DNA from: Herbaspirillum sp. SJZ107 | GTDB lineage: Bacteria > Pseudomonadota > Gammaproteobacteria > Burkholderiales > Burkholderiaceae_D | Reading direction: 5' to 3' | Length of the DNA stretch: 64,000 bases | NCBI RefSeq assembly: GCF_006715485.1 | Contig: NZ_VFNH01000003.1 | Location: forward strand, 868,001-932,000 | Part shown: in pieces, positions 26,146 through 34,256 of the stretch | How positions within the stretch are numbered: the first letter of the stretch is position 1 | Layout: each line of letters starts with the position of its first letter | The notes under the pieces: model-generated | What the model was told of the DNA's origin: nothing | The model's database searches: none | The model's input: the letters and a program-made list of their open reading frames with translations, nothing else | Program-made: the position numbers and the translations under genes

Positions 26146-27341
26146 GCGGATGTCCTTTCCAGTTCCAGCTCCAGGTTGTTGAGCGCAGCGGCAAGCTGCG
26201 CGACATCTTGACGGGTGTGCGCCGCGGACAAGGTCACGCGCAGGCGCGCCGTGCCCGGCGCCACGGTCGGCGGACGGATCGCCGGCACCCACAGGCCCTG
26301 CTCGTGCAGGCGCGCGGCCGCGCGCAGGGCGTCGTCGTTGGCGCCGATGACGATCGGCTGGATCGCGGTGGGCGAGGGCGGGCGCTGCCAGCGCGCCAGG
26401 CGCAATTCGCTGTCCAGTTGCGCGATCAGGCTGCTCAAATGCGCACGCCGTTCGCGGCCTTCGGCGCCTTCGATGATGTCGAGGCTGGCCAGCAGCGCAT
26501 GCGCCAGCGCCGGCGGCGCCGCCGTCGTGTAGATATAAGGGCGGGCGCGCTGCACCAGCAGTTCGATCACCGACCGGTGCGCCGCCACGAAGGCGCCGCC
26601 GACGCCGGCTGCCTTGCCCAGGGTGCCGACGTAGACCAGGTTGGGCGAACGCAGGTCGAAATGCTCGAGCGCGCCGCGGCCGTTGTGTCCCAGCACGCCG
26701 AAGCCGTGCGCATCGTCGACGACAAGCCAGGCGCCGTGGCGCTCGCACAGGGCCAGCAGTGCCGGCAGCGGGGCCAGGTCGCCGTCCATGCTGAACACGC
26801 TGTCGGTGACGACGATTTTCGTCGACGCCTGGCTCGCAAGCAGCTTGGCTTCCAGCGCTTGCACGTCGCCATGCGGATACACGGTGACGCCGGCGCGGGC
26901 CAGGCGCGCGCCGTCGATCAGCGAGGCGTGGTTCAGCGCCTCCGAAAAAATCATCGCATCGGCATCAAGACCGAGCGCGGTGAGGGTGGCCAGGTTGGCC
27001 ATGTAGCCGGTACAGAAGTACAGCGCCCCGGCGTCCACCAGGTGCGGCGCCTCGAAGGCGGCCAGGCGCTCTTCCAGCAGCGCGTGCGCGCGGCTGTGGC
27101 CGGACACCAGGTGAGAGGCGCCGCTGCCGGCGCCGTACAGCGCGGCCCCTTCGCGCAGCGCCGCCACCACCCGCGGATGCGCGGCCAGGCCCAGGTAATC
27201 GTTGCTGCAAAAAGCCAGCATTGGGCGGCCGTCGACGGTCTGACGCGGCGCGCACGGGGTGTCGGCGGTACGCCGCTTGCGTGTCAGGCTTTGCGCGGCC
27301 AGCGCATCCAGCCTGGTTTGCACGTGTGCGATCAAATCCAT
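26142..27341 (-). CDS. bioF: 8-amino-7-oxononanoate synthase
   Basis: The 399-residue PLP enzyme of the alpha-oxoamine synthase family condenses pimeloyl-ACP or pimeloyl-CoA with alanine. The motif VDDAHGFGVLG and the PLP lysine in YVGTLGKAAGVGGAF are clear. It starts 4 nt after the bioA stop and overlaps bioD by 4 nt. Confidence 0.94.
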   Translation of the reverse strand: MDLIAHVQTRLDALAAQSLTRKRRTADTPCAPRQTVDGRPMLAFCSNDYLGLAAHPRVVAALREGAALYGAGSGASHLVSGHSRAHALLEERLAAFEAPHLVDAGALYFCTGYMANLATLTALGLDADAMIFSEALNHASLIDGARLARAGVTVYPHGDVQALEAKLLASQASTKIVVTDSVFSMDGDLAPLPALLALCERHGAWLVVDDAHGFGVLGHNGRGALEHFDLRSPNLVYVGTLGKAAGVGGAFVAAHRSVIELLVQRARPYIYTTAAPPALAHALLASLDIIEGAEGRERRAHLSSLIAQLDSELRLARWQRPPSPTAIQPIVIGANDDALRAAARLHEQGLWVPAIRPPTVAPGTARLRVTLSAAHTRQDVAQLAAALNNLELELERTSA

Positions 27342-27345
27342 GCCG

Positions 27346-28686
27346 TCAGCTCGCGATCACCGATTCGAACACCTTGCGGGTGCGCGCGGCCAGGCCGACG
27401 ATCTCTTCCTCGTTCAGCACATACGGCGGCATCAGGTAGACGGTGCGGCCGATCGGGCGCAGCAGCAGTTCGTTCTCGACCGCGCTGGTGAAGAATCGGC
27501 GCGAGAAGGTCGATGCGCGCGCGCTGTCCGGCTCGACCGCGTCGAAGGCCAGGATCATGCCGCGCTGGCGGAAGTTGGTGACGCGCTCGTGGTCGAGCAG
27601 CGGCGCCAGTTCCAGCATCAGGCGGGTCGCGGTTTCGCGGTTCCTGGCCAGCACGTCGTCTTCCTGGAAGATCTGCAGCGTGGCCAGCGCCGCGCGGCAG
27701 GCCAGCGCGTTGCCGGTGTAGGAGTGCGAATGCAGGAAGCCGCGCGTGATGTCTTCGCTGTAGAAGGCTTCGTAGATTTTATCCGTGCTGAGCACCAGCG
27801 ACAGCGGCAGGTAGCCGCCGCTGATGCCCTTCGACAGGCACAGGAAGTCGGGCCAGATGGCGGCCTGTTCGCAGGCAAAGAAAGTGCCGGTGCGGCCGCA
27901 GCCGACCGCGATCTCGTCGGCGATCAGGTGCACATGGTAGCGGTCGCACAGCTCGCGCAGGCGTTGCAGGTAGAGCGGATCGTGCATCGCCATGCCGGTG
28001 GCGCACTGTACCAGCGGCTCGACGATGATGGCGGCGATGGTATCGCCCTTTTCCGCGAACAGCGCTTCGACATCCTTGACCGCGCGCAGCGCCACGTCCT
28101 GGGCCGACTCGCCATCGACCGCGTTGCGCGCATCCGGCGAGGCCACGGTGCGCGCCGCGCGCAGCAGCGGACCGTAGGCATCCTTGAACAGGGCGACGTC
28201 GGTCACGGCCAGCGCGCCGATGGTCTCGCCGTGGTAGGACCCCTGCAGGCAGACGAATTCCTGCTTCTTGGCGTAGCCGGCGTTGCGCCAGTAGTGGAAA
28301 CTCATCTTGAGCGCGATCTCGACCGCCGAGGCACCGTCGGACGCATAGAAGGCGTGGCCGAGCGCGTGCCCGGTGAGGGCGGCCAGCCGCTCGGACAGTT
28401 CGACCACCGGCTCGTGGGTAAAGCCGGCCAGCATCGCGTGCTCCAGCGTGTCCAGCTGGTCTTTCAAGGCCGCGTTGATGCGCGGGTTGGCGTGGCCGAA
28501 CAAATTGACCCACCACGAGCTGATGCCGTCCAGGTAGCGCTTGCCCTCGTGGTCATACAGCCACGGTCCCTTGCCGTGATGGACGGCGATCAGCGGCACC
28601 TCTTCGTGGTGCTGCATTTGCGTGCATGGATGCCAGACGCTGCGCAGGCTGCGGGCGATCCAGTCGGAGGACGTGGTCTGATTCAA
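27346..28686 (-). CDS. bioA: Adenosylmethionine-8-amino-7-oxononanoate transaminase
   Basis: The 446-residue class III aminotransferase transfers the amino group from SAM to KAPA. The substrate loop SSWWVNLFGHANPRIN and the PLP lysine in LCLSKGISGGYLPLS identify BioA. The gene begins 39 nt after liuC, in an AT-rich gap (28687-28725), the only room for a separate bio promoter in the run. No BirA operator could be identified there. Confidence 0.95.
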   Translation of the reverse strand: MNQTTSSDWIARSLRSVWHPCTQMQHHEEVPLIAVHHGKGPWLYDHEGKRYLDGISSWWVNLFGHANPRINAALKDQLDTLEHAMLAGFTHEPVVELSERLAALTGHALGHAFYASDGASAVEIALKMSFHYWRNAGYAKKQEFVCLQGSYHGETIGALAVTDVALFKDAYGPLLRAARTVASPDARNAVDGESAQDVALRAVKDVEALFAEKGDTIAAIIVEPLVQCATGMAMHDPLYLQRLRELCDRYHVHLIADEIAVGCGRTGTFFACEQAAIWPDFLCLSKGISGGYLPLSLVLSTDKIYEAFYSEDITRGFLHSHSYTGNALACRAALATLQIFQEDDVLARNRETATRLMLELAPLLDHERVTNFRQRGMILAFDAVEPDSARASTFSRRFFTSAVENELLLRPIGRTVYLMPPYVLNEEEIVGLAARTRKVFESVIAS

Positions 28687-28725
28687 GATGATTCCTAACT
28701 AACTAAACGATATAAACTGATTGTA

Positions 28726-29514
28726 CTAAGTCAGCCATGACGGCTTGCGTTTTTCCAGGAAGGCCGCGACGCCTTCGCGTCCTTCATCGGACGCGCGGAT
28801 GGCGGCGATGCGGCCGGCGGTGTCGGCCAGCAGCACGTCGTCGATCGGCAGGCCGGCGATGTCGCGCACCAGGGCTTTCGCTTCGCGCACCGCGTTCGGG
28901 CTGTTGCCGACCAGGGCCTTTACGATCTCGCCGACCTTGGCGTCCAGCTGGGCGGCCGGCACCACCTCGTGCGCCAGGCCGAGGCGGTGCGCTTCGCGCG
29001 CGTCGAAGCGTTCGGCGCTGAGGAAGTAGCGGCGCGCGGCTTGGTCGCCCATCGCCTTGATCACGTAGGGAGAAATCGTGGCCGGGATCAGGCCCAGCTT
29101 CACTTCCGACAGGCAGAAGCTGACGCCTTCCGCCACCACCACGATGTCGCAGGCTGCCACCAGGCCCATGCCGCCGGCGTAGCAGTCGCCCTGCACCCTG
29201 GCCACCACCGGCTTCGGGCTGTAGTAGATGGTGCGCAGCATGTCGGCCAGGCGCAGCGCGTCGGCTTCGTTCTCGGCCGCGGAGTAGCCGGCCATCTTCT
29301 TCATCCAGTTCAGGTCGGCGCCGGCGCAAAAGGCGGGGCCGTTGGCGGCCAGCACGATGGCGCGCACGTCCTTGTCCTGGCTGGCTTCGTCGAAGGCCAT
29401 GGTCAGGTCGGTGATCGCATTCTCGTTGAAGGCATTGCGCAGCTGCGGGCGGTTCAGCGTGATGGTCGCGACCCTGTCGGCGACGGTAATCTCGAGGGTT
29501 TCATAGGTGTCCAT
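28726..29514 (-). CDS. liuC: Methylglutaconyl-CoA hydratase (enoyl-CoA hydratase family)
   Basis: The 262-residue crotonase-fold protein has FCAGADLNWMKKM and GGMGLVAACDIVVVAE, and the following FCLSEVKLGLIPATISPYVI segment is typical of methylglutaconyl-CoA hydratases. It hydrates 3-methylglutaconyl-CoA to HMG-CoA. The ATG at 29514 has GGAGGAG 6-12 nt before it and lies 13 nt after liuB; an in-frame start at 29571 would overlap liuB. Confidence 0.91.
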   Translation of the reverse strand: MDTYETLEITVADRVATITLNRPQLRNAFNENAITDLTMAFDEASQDKDVRAIVLAANGPAFCAGADLNWMKKMAGYSAAENEADALRLADMLRTIYYSPKPVVARVQGDCYAGGMGLVAACDIVVVAEGVSFCLSEVKLGLIPATISPYVIKAMGDQAARRYFLSAERFDAREAHRLGLAHEVVPAAQLDAKVGEIVKALVGNSPNAVREAKALVRDIAGLPIDDVLLADTAGRIAAIRASDEGREGVAAFLEKRKPSWLT

Positions 29515-29527
29515 GTCTTCTCCTCCA

Positions 29528-31135
29528 TTACATCCGGAACACGCCGAACTTCGTGTCTTCGATCGGCGCATTCAGCGCGGCGGACAGGCCCAGGCCCAGC
29601 ACCATGCGCGTGTCGGCCGGATCGATCACGCCATCGTCCCACAGGCGCGCACTGGCGTAGTAGGGGTGGCCCTGGTGTTCGTACTGGTCCTTGATCGGCT
29701 GCTTGAACGCGGCTTCCTCATCCGCGGACCACTGGCCGCCCTTGGCTTCGATGCCGTCGCGCTTGACCGTCGCCAGCACCGAGGCCGCCTGGTCGCCGCC
29801 CATCACCGAGATGCGCGCATTCGGCCACATCCACAGGAAGCGCGGCGAAAAGGCGCGGCCGCACATGCCGTAATTGCCGGCGCCGAAGGAGCCGCCGATG
29901 ATCACGGTAAATTTCGGCACCGAGGCCGTCGCCACCGCCGTCACCATCTTGGCGCCGTTGCGGGCGATGCCCTCGTTCTCGTACTTGCGGCCGACCATGA
30001 AGCCGGTGATATTTTGCAGGAACACCAGCGGGATCTTGCGCTGGCAGCACAGCTCGATGAAGTGGCTGCCCTTCAGCGCCGATTCCGAGAACAGGATGCC
30101 GTTGTTGGCGATGATGCCGACCTTCATGCCGAAGATATGGGCGAAGCCGCATACCAGCGTGGTGCCGTATCGCGCCTTGAATTCGTCGAATTCGCTGCCG
30201 TCGACGATGCGGGCGATGACCTCGCGCACGTCGAAAGGCTTGCGGGTATCGACCGGAATCACGCCGTACAGTTCTTCAGCCGCGTATTTGGGTTCGACGG
30301 ACTCGCGCAGCGCGCCCTGCAGCGGTTTCACGCGGTTCAGGTTCGACACGATGGTGCGCGCCAGCGACAGCGCGTGGGTGTCGTTCTGCGCCAGGTGGTC
30401 GGCCACGCCGGACAAGCGGGTGTGGACGTCGCCGCCGCCCAGGTCTTCGGCGGTCACGACCTCGCCGGTGGCCGCCTTGACCAGCGGCGGGCCGCCCAGG
30501 AAGATCGTGCCCTGTTCCTTGACGATGATCGATTCGTCGCTCATCGCCGGCACGTAGGCGCCGCCGGCCGTGCAGGACCCCATCACCACCGCGATCTGCG
30601 GGATGCACTTGGCGGACAGGTTCGCCTGGTTATAGAAGATGCGGCCGAAATGGTCGCGGTCGGGGAAGACCTCGTCCTGGTTCGGCAGGTTGGCGCCGCC
30701 CGAGTCGACCAGGTAGATGCACGGTAAATTGTTCTGCTCGGCGATTTCCTGGGCGCGCAGGTGCTTTTTGACCGTCATCGGGTAATAGGTACCGCCCTTG
30801 ACGGTGGCATCGTTGCAGACAATCACGCATTCCTGCCCGCTCACCCTGCCGATGCCGGTGATGATGCCGGCGCTGGGCGCGGCGCCGTCGTACATGGCAT
30901 ACGCCGCCAGCTGGGAAAACTCGAGGAAGGGTGTGCCCGGATCGAGCAGCATCTGCACCCGGTCGCGCGGCAGCAGCTTGCCGCGCGCAACGTGTTTTGC
31001 ACTGGCCGCTTCGCCGCCGCCCTGGGCGATGGCCGCGACCCTGGCGCGCAAGTCGTCGACCACGGCGTGCATGGCGGCGGCGTTGGCTTTGAAATCCTCG
31101 CCGCGCGGGTTGAGTTGACTTTCGATCTGGGGCAT
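29528..31135 (-). CDS. liuB: Methylcrotonyl-CoA carboxylase, carboxyltransferase subunit
   Basis: The 535-residue carboxyltransferase has the acyl-CoA-binding domain near VDSGGANLPNQDEVFPD and the carboxybiotin domain near GSFGAGNYGMCGRAFSPRFL, as in MCC beta subunits. It pairs with the biotinyl subunit LiuD. It is the first gene of the run that is clearly leucine catabolic; a 30-nt palindrome 190-220 nt upstream, inside the ychJ-like gene, is its likely operator. Confidence 0.94.
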   Translation of the reverse strand: MPQIESQLNPRGEDFKANAAAMHAVVDDLRARVAAIAQGGGEAASAKHVARGKLLPRDRVQMLLDPGTPFLEFSQLAAYAMYDGAAPSAGIITGIGRVSGQECVIVCNDATVKGGTYYPMTVKKHLRAQEIAEQNNLPCIYLVDSGGANLPNQDEVFPDRDHFGRIFYNQANLSAKCIPQIAVVMGSCTAGGAYVPAMSDESIIVKEQGTIFLGGPPLVKAATGEVVTAEDLGGGDVHTRLSGVADHLAQNDTHALSLARTIVSNLNRVKPLQGALRESVEPKYAAEELYGVIPVDTRKPFDVREVIARIVDGSEFDEFKARYGTTLVCGFAHIFGMKVGIIANNGILFSESALKGSHFIELCCQRKIPLVFLQNITGFMVGRKYENEGIARNGAKMVTAVATASVPKFTVIIGGSFGAGNYGMCGRAFSPRFLWMWPNARISVMGGDQAASVLATVKRDGIEAKGGQWSADEEAAFKQPIKDQYEHQGHPYYASARLWDDGVIDPADTRMVLGLGLSAALNAPIEDTKFGVFRM

Positions 31136-31151
31136 TGCGTCTCCTGCGTTT

Positions 31152-31604
31152 TTATTCGGGGAAACTGCCGTCCAGGTAGAACCAACGCATCTTGCCCTTG
31201 AGCTCAGGGTCCGGCTCGCGCACGAAGTTGCTGATTTCGTGCAGGCGCTGGGCGCGGCCGTTCCCCGCCAATTTGAAGCGGGCGACGAATTCGACGGTGT
31301 CCTGGTCTGGATTGTCCGGCAGGTCTGCTTTACGTTGACGTAAACGTAAAGCAGATTTTATCTCAAGTCCGAGCCATTGAATCTTTTCATTTTTGTCGAT
31401 GATCGGTTCGGAAGGCCGGGTGCTCGGATGCCAGGTGGCACGCAGGTAGTCTTCCTGCTGCATCGTGTAGGCGGTGTAGCGGGAACGCATCAGGGCTTCG
31501 GCCGTCGGCGGCAGTTCGGCGCCGGCAATATAGGGGCCGCAGCAGCGCAGGATTGGCGAGCCGCTGCCGCAAGGGCAGGATGGAGTGGGAGCGCGGGTGG
31601 ACAT
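31152..31604 (-). CDS. YchJ-like SEC-C motif protein (UPF0225)
   Basis: The 150-residue protein starts with the zinc-binding SEC-C motif CPCGSGSPILRCCGPYIAG (about 11-29) and continues with the family segment MRSRYTAYTMQQEDYLRATW. Its function is unknown. Between GLEIKSALRL and DTVEFVARFK it has RQRKADLPDNPDQ, a stretch encoded by a palindromic DNA element (31325-31354). It lies 16 nt upstream of liuB and may be co-transcribed, or its body may serve as the promoter region of liuB. Confidence 0.83.
   Translation of the reverse strand: MSTRAPTPSCPCGSGSPILRCCGPYIAGAELPPTAEALMRSRYTAYTMQQEDYLRATWHPSTRPSEPIIDKNEKIQWLGLEIKSALRLRQRKADLPDNPDQDTVEFVARFKLAGNGRAQRLHEISNFVREPDPELKGKMRWFYLDGSFPE
31325..31354. 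promoter_or_regulatory. 30-nt palindrome in the ychJ-like gene, probable LiuR operator for liuB
   Basis: Arms CTGCTTTACGTT (31325-31336) and AACGTAAAGCAG (31343-31354) are perfect inverted repeats around GACGTA. The ACGTT-N6-AACGT core also occurs at 59598-59617 and (as CGTT-N6-AACG) at 60118-60131 beside liuR. Three matching sites, all next to leucine genes, argue for a shared MerR-family operator. In the ychJ-like gene it is translated as ALRLRQRKA. Confidence 0.72.
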
Positions 31605-31623
31605 GGCGGCAATTATCCGCCAT
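31603..31623. repeat. Inverted repeat at the start codon of the ychJ-like gene
   Basis: Arms ATGGCGG and CCGCCAT (7 nt each) surround a 7-nt centre CAATTAT just upstream of the ATG (31604-31602). It overlaps the ribosome-binding region and could be a small operator or a hairpin affecting translation. Confidence 0.4.
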
Positions 31624-31769
31624 TTCGTGTGCCTGAGTCAGGCATAAAGGGTTTTCAGAATCGGGAAGATGGGGCCATCTTGGGTGGAGTTGGTGCAACT
31701 TCGGCTAAAGATTGCTGAACATAAATAAAACGGTCGACAATTGCATTGCAAAAATTCGGGATACCGATG

Positions 31770-33011
31770 CTAAGACAGGGTCAGGCCGTCCAACGCGATC
31801 GGCGGTTCGTGTCCGCGCATCAGGTCCGTCAGCAGGCTGGCCGTGCCACAGGCGAAGGTGAATCCGAGCGGGCCGTGGCCGACGTTCAGCCACAGATTCG
31901 CATACGGCGTCGGCCCGACGATCGGTGCCGAGTTGGGCGTCGCCGGCCGCAGCCCGGCCCAGGGCGTGACGCTGGCGTAGTCGGCCGCGCGCGGCATGGT
32001 CGCGCGCACCTGACGCGTCAGCGAGGCCAGGCGGCGCGCGTCCAGGCGCAGGTCTTCGCCGACCATGTCGACCATCGCCGCCACCCGCAACTGGTCGCCG
32101 ATGCGCGCGTACAGCACTTTGCGCTCGAAATCGGTGACGCTGATCTGCGGTGCGACGTCGCCGGAGCGGATCGGCGCACTCAGGCTGTAGCCCTTGAGCG
32201 GATACAGCGGCAGCGCGATGCCGGCCGTCAGCGCCAGCGTGCGGCTCTGCATGCCGGCCGCCAGCACGTAGGCGTCGGCCGCCAGCCGGCCGGCGCTGGT
32301 ATCCAGGCCCGTCACGCGGCCGCGGTCGGTCACGAGGCGCGCCGCCTGGCCCTGGATGAACCCCCCGAAACGCGGATGCGCCCGCACGCGCTCGGCCAGC
32401 GCCACGCAAAAGGCGTAACAGTCGGCCACCGCTTCGCCACTGTTATAAATACCGCCGGCCAGGCGATCCCCGACCGCCGCCAGCGCCGGTTCATGCGCGA
32501 CGCACTCGGCCGCGCTCCAGATCTGGCGCGTGGCGGCACCGTCCGCCCTGGCGGTGGCGGCCTCGAATACCTTGCGGCTGCGGTACACCACCAGCTTGCC
32601 GGCATCGCGCCACCCGAATTCGGCCGGCGGGACGACCGGCGCCAGCTGCGCCATGCCGCGCCGCGACAGTTCGCCCAGCTGCAGCAGTTTTTGCGTGGTC
32701 CTGCGGTTGGCGTCGGCCCGGCAATTGGCGAGGAAGGCGGCCAGCCAGCGCCACTGGTGCGGATCGGCCTGCAGGCGCAGGCGCAGCGGACCGTGTTCCT
32801 GGAACAGCCAGCGCAGGGCCTTCAGCGGCACCCCGGCATCGGCCAGCGGCGACACGTAGCGGTAGCTCAGCTGGCCGCCATTGGCGTAGCTGGTGCCGCT
32901 GCCCACCTGCGCCGCGCGTTCCAGCAGCGTGACCCGGTAGCCTGCCTCGAGCAGCCACCAGGCCGAGGTCAGGCCGACGACGCCGGCGCCGATCACGATG
33001 ATTTGTTGCAT
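31770..33011 (-). CDS. dadA: D-amino acid dehydrogenase
   Basis: The 413-residue FAD protein has the dinucleotide-binding motif IIVIGAGVVGLTSAWWL (about 4-20) and the DAAO/DadA fold through NVGHGPLGFTFACGTASLL near the C-terminus. DadA oxidises D-alanine and other D-amino acids to 2-oxo acids at the membrane. The ATG at 33011 is chosen because it leads straight into the FAD motif. It stands next to the cell-wall recycling genes, where D-alanine is released by AmiD, DdpX, PBP4 and LdcA. Confidence 0.88.
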   Translation of the reverse strand: MQQIIVIGAGVVGLTSAWWLLEAGYRVTLLERAAQVGSGTSYANGGQLSYRYVSPLADAGVPLKALRWLFQEHGPLRLRLQADPHQWRWLAAFLANCRADANRRTTQKLLQLGELSRRGMAQLAPVVPPAEFGWRDAGKLVVYRSRKVFEAATARADGAATRQIWSAAECVAHEPALAAVGDRLAGGIYNSGEAVADCYAFCVALAERVRAHPRFGGFIQGQAARLVTDRGRVTGLDTSAGRLAADAYVLAAGMQSRTLALTAGIALPLYPLKGYSLSAPIRSGDVAPQISVTDFERKVLYARIGDQLRVAAMVDMVGEDLRLDARRLASLTRQVRATMPRAADYASVTPWAGLRPATPNSAPIVGPTPYANLWLNVGHGPLGFTFACGTASLLTDLMRGHEPPIALDGLTLS

Positions 33012-33182
33012 CAGGCCACACGATTGATCATTGAGATGACCCGCAAGCTTAAGGGGCCGGCAGCCGGCTCGGCCAATGAATGTAGCGACGCCGGGCATAA
33101 CCGGCGTTCATGTTTGACGTGCGGACGGCTCCCTGTCGCGGCAGTAGGTATCATGCAGGCAGGGACACGGACTCTGCGCACC

Positions 33183-33194
33183 CTGTCATGACAG
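33183..33194. promoter_or_regulatory. Palindrome CTGTCATGACAG upstream of murQ, with a degenerate second copy
   Basis: CTGTCATGACAG is a perfect 12-bp palindrome. About 42 nt downstream CATGACAG and CTGTCGTG form a second, imperfect version (33236-33252). Paired sites before murQ suggest an operator for a regulator of the cell-wall genes. The 307-nt gap between dadA and murQ (33012-33318) holds nothing else that I recognise apart from the candidate promoter listed next. Confidence 0.42.
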
Positions 33195-33255
33195 CCGCTC
33201 CGCATAACTTTTTGGCATGAGCGCGACCGATCCTTTCATGACAGGCTGTCGTGCC

Positions 33256-33283
33256 TTGCCATTACACTGGTCATATCGATAAC
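33256..33283 (+). promoter_or_regulatory. Candidate promoter of murQ
   Basis: TTGCCA (33256-33261, 5 of 6 to the -35 consensus), a 16-nt spacer and GATAAC (33278-33283, 4 of 6 to the -10 consensus) precede the murQ start by 36 nt. The palindrome pair lies just upstream, at positions that suit an activator or repressor. Confidence 0.4.
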
Positions 33284-33318
33284 GTCGTCACGCACCATCA
33301 CGGATTGATTGCACTGCG

Positions 33319-34200
33319 ATGCTGAATACCGAAACACCTGCCGCCCAACACGCGTCCCTCGATCAATACCCGACCGTCGAACTGGTGAACGTGCTGGTCG
33401 ACGACCAGTTCCGGGCCGTCGAGGCGGTGCGCGCCGCCGGGCCGCGCCTCGCCGCCGCCGTCACCGCCGCGCTGCCGCGCATGCAAGCGGGCGGGCGCCT
33501 GGTCTACGTCGGCGCCGGCACCTCGGGCCGGCTGGGCGTGCTGGACAGCGTGGAACTGTACCCCACCTTTTCCTGGCCGCGCGAACGCGCCGAGGCGCTG
33601 CTGGCCGGCGGCAGGGAAGCGATGTTCGTCGCCGTCGAGGGTGCGGAAGACGACAGCGGGCAGGGGGCCGACGATATCGGCCGGATCGGGGTGGGCAGCA
33701 AGGATGTGGTGCTCCTGATCGCGGCTTCGGGCAGCACGCCCTACGTGCTCGGCGCCCTGCGCGCGGCACGCACGGCCGGGGCGCTGACGATCGGCTTCGC
33801 CAACAATCCGGACGCCCCGGTCGCCCGCGAAGCGGAAATCGGCGTCACCCTCGACACCGGCCCGGAAGCCATCTCCGGCAGCACCCGTCTGAAAGCCGGC
33901 ACCTCGCAAAAGATCGCCCTGAACACCTTTTCGAGCGCTTTGATGGTGCGTTTGAACAAGGTTTATGGCAACCTGATGGTAGACTTGAAGGCGACCAACG
34001 CCAAGCTGGTGCGGCGCGCGATCCGCCTGACGACCTTCGCCACCGGCGCCGGCGAGGACGAGGCGCGCGCGGTGCTGGAACAGTGCGGCTTCCAGGTCAA
34101 GGTCGCGATCGTGGCCTTGTCCAAGAATATCCCGGTCGAGCAGGCGCGTGCCTTGCTGGAGACGACGGGCGGCAGCGTGCGCGCCTCCCTGGCCAACTGA
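33319..34200 (+). CDS. murQ: N-acetylmuramic acid 6-phosphate etherase
   Basis: The 293-residue SIS-domain protein has YVGAGTSGRLGVLDSVE (about 57-73) and VAVEGAEDD, with the catalytic glutamate region of MurQ. It cleaves the lactyl ether of MurNAc-6-phosphate, giving GlcNAc-6-phosphate and D-lactate. It opens the plus-strand cell-wall recycling series. A kinase forming MurNAc-6-P is needed; the sugar kinase at 37234 may supply it. Confidence 0.95.
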   Translation: MLNTETPAAQHASLDQYPTVELVNVLVDDQFRAVEAVRAAGPRLAAAVTAALPRMQAGGRLVYVGAGTSGRLGVLDSVELYPTFSWPRERAEALLAGGREAMFVAVEGAEDDSGQGADDIGRIGVGSKDVVLLIAASGSTPYVLGALRAARTAGALTIGFANNPDAPVAREAEIGVTLDTGPEAISGSTRLKAGTSQKIALNTFSSALMVRLNKVYGNLMVDLKATNAKLVRRAIRLTTFATGAGEDEARAVLEQCGFQVKVAIVALSKNIPVEQARALLETTGGSVRASLAN

Positions 34201-34256
34201 GTTGCCGCCCCAGTCGCCTCCAAGGCGCGTGGTCCCCGCCCGGCCACGAAAGAATT

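Noticed and set aside
28687..28725. BirA operator before bioA
   Set aside because: The gap is AT-rich but no inverted repeat of the BirA pattern could be made out.
31325..31354. Terminator in the ychJ-like gene
   Set aside because: The palindrome has moderate GC content, and in the minus direction no U-run follows. The matching sites near liuR favour an operator.
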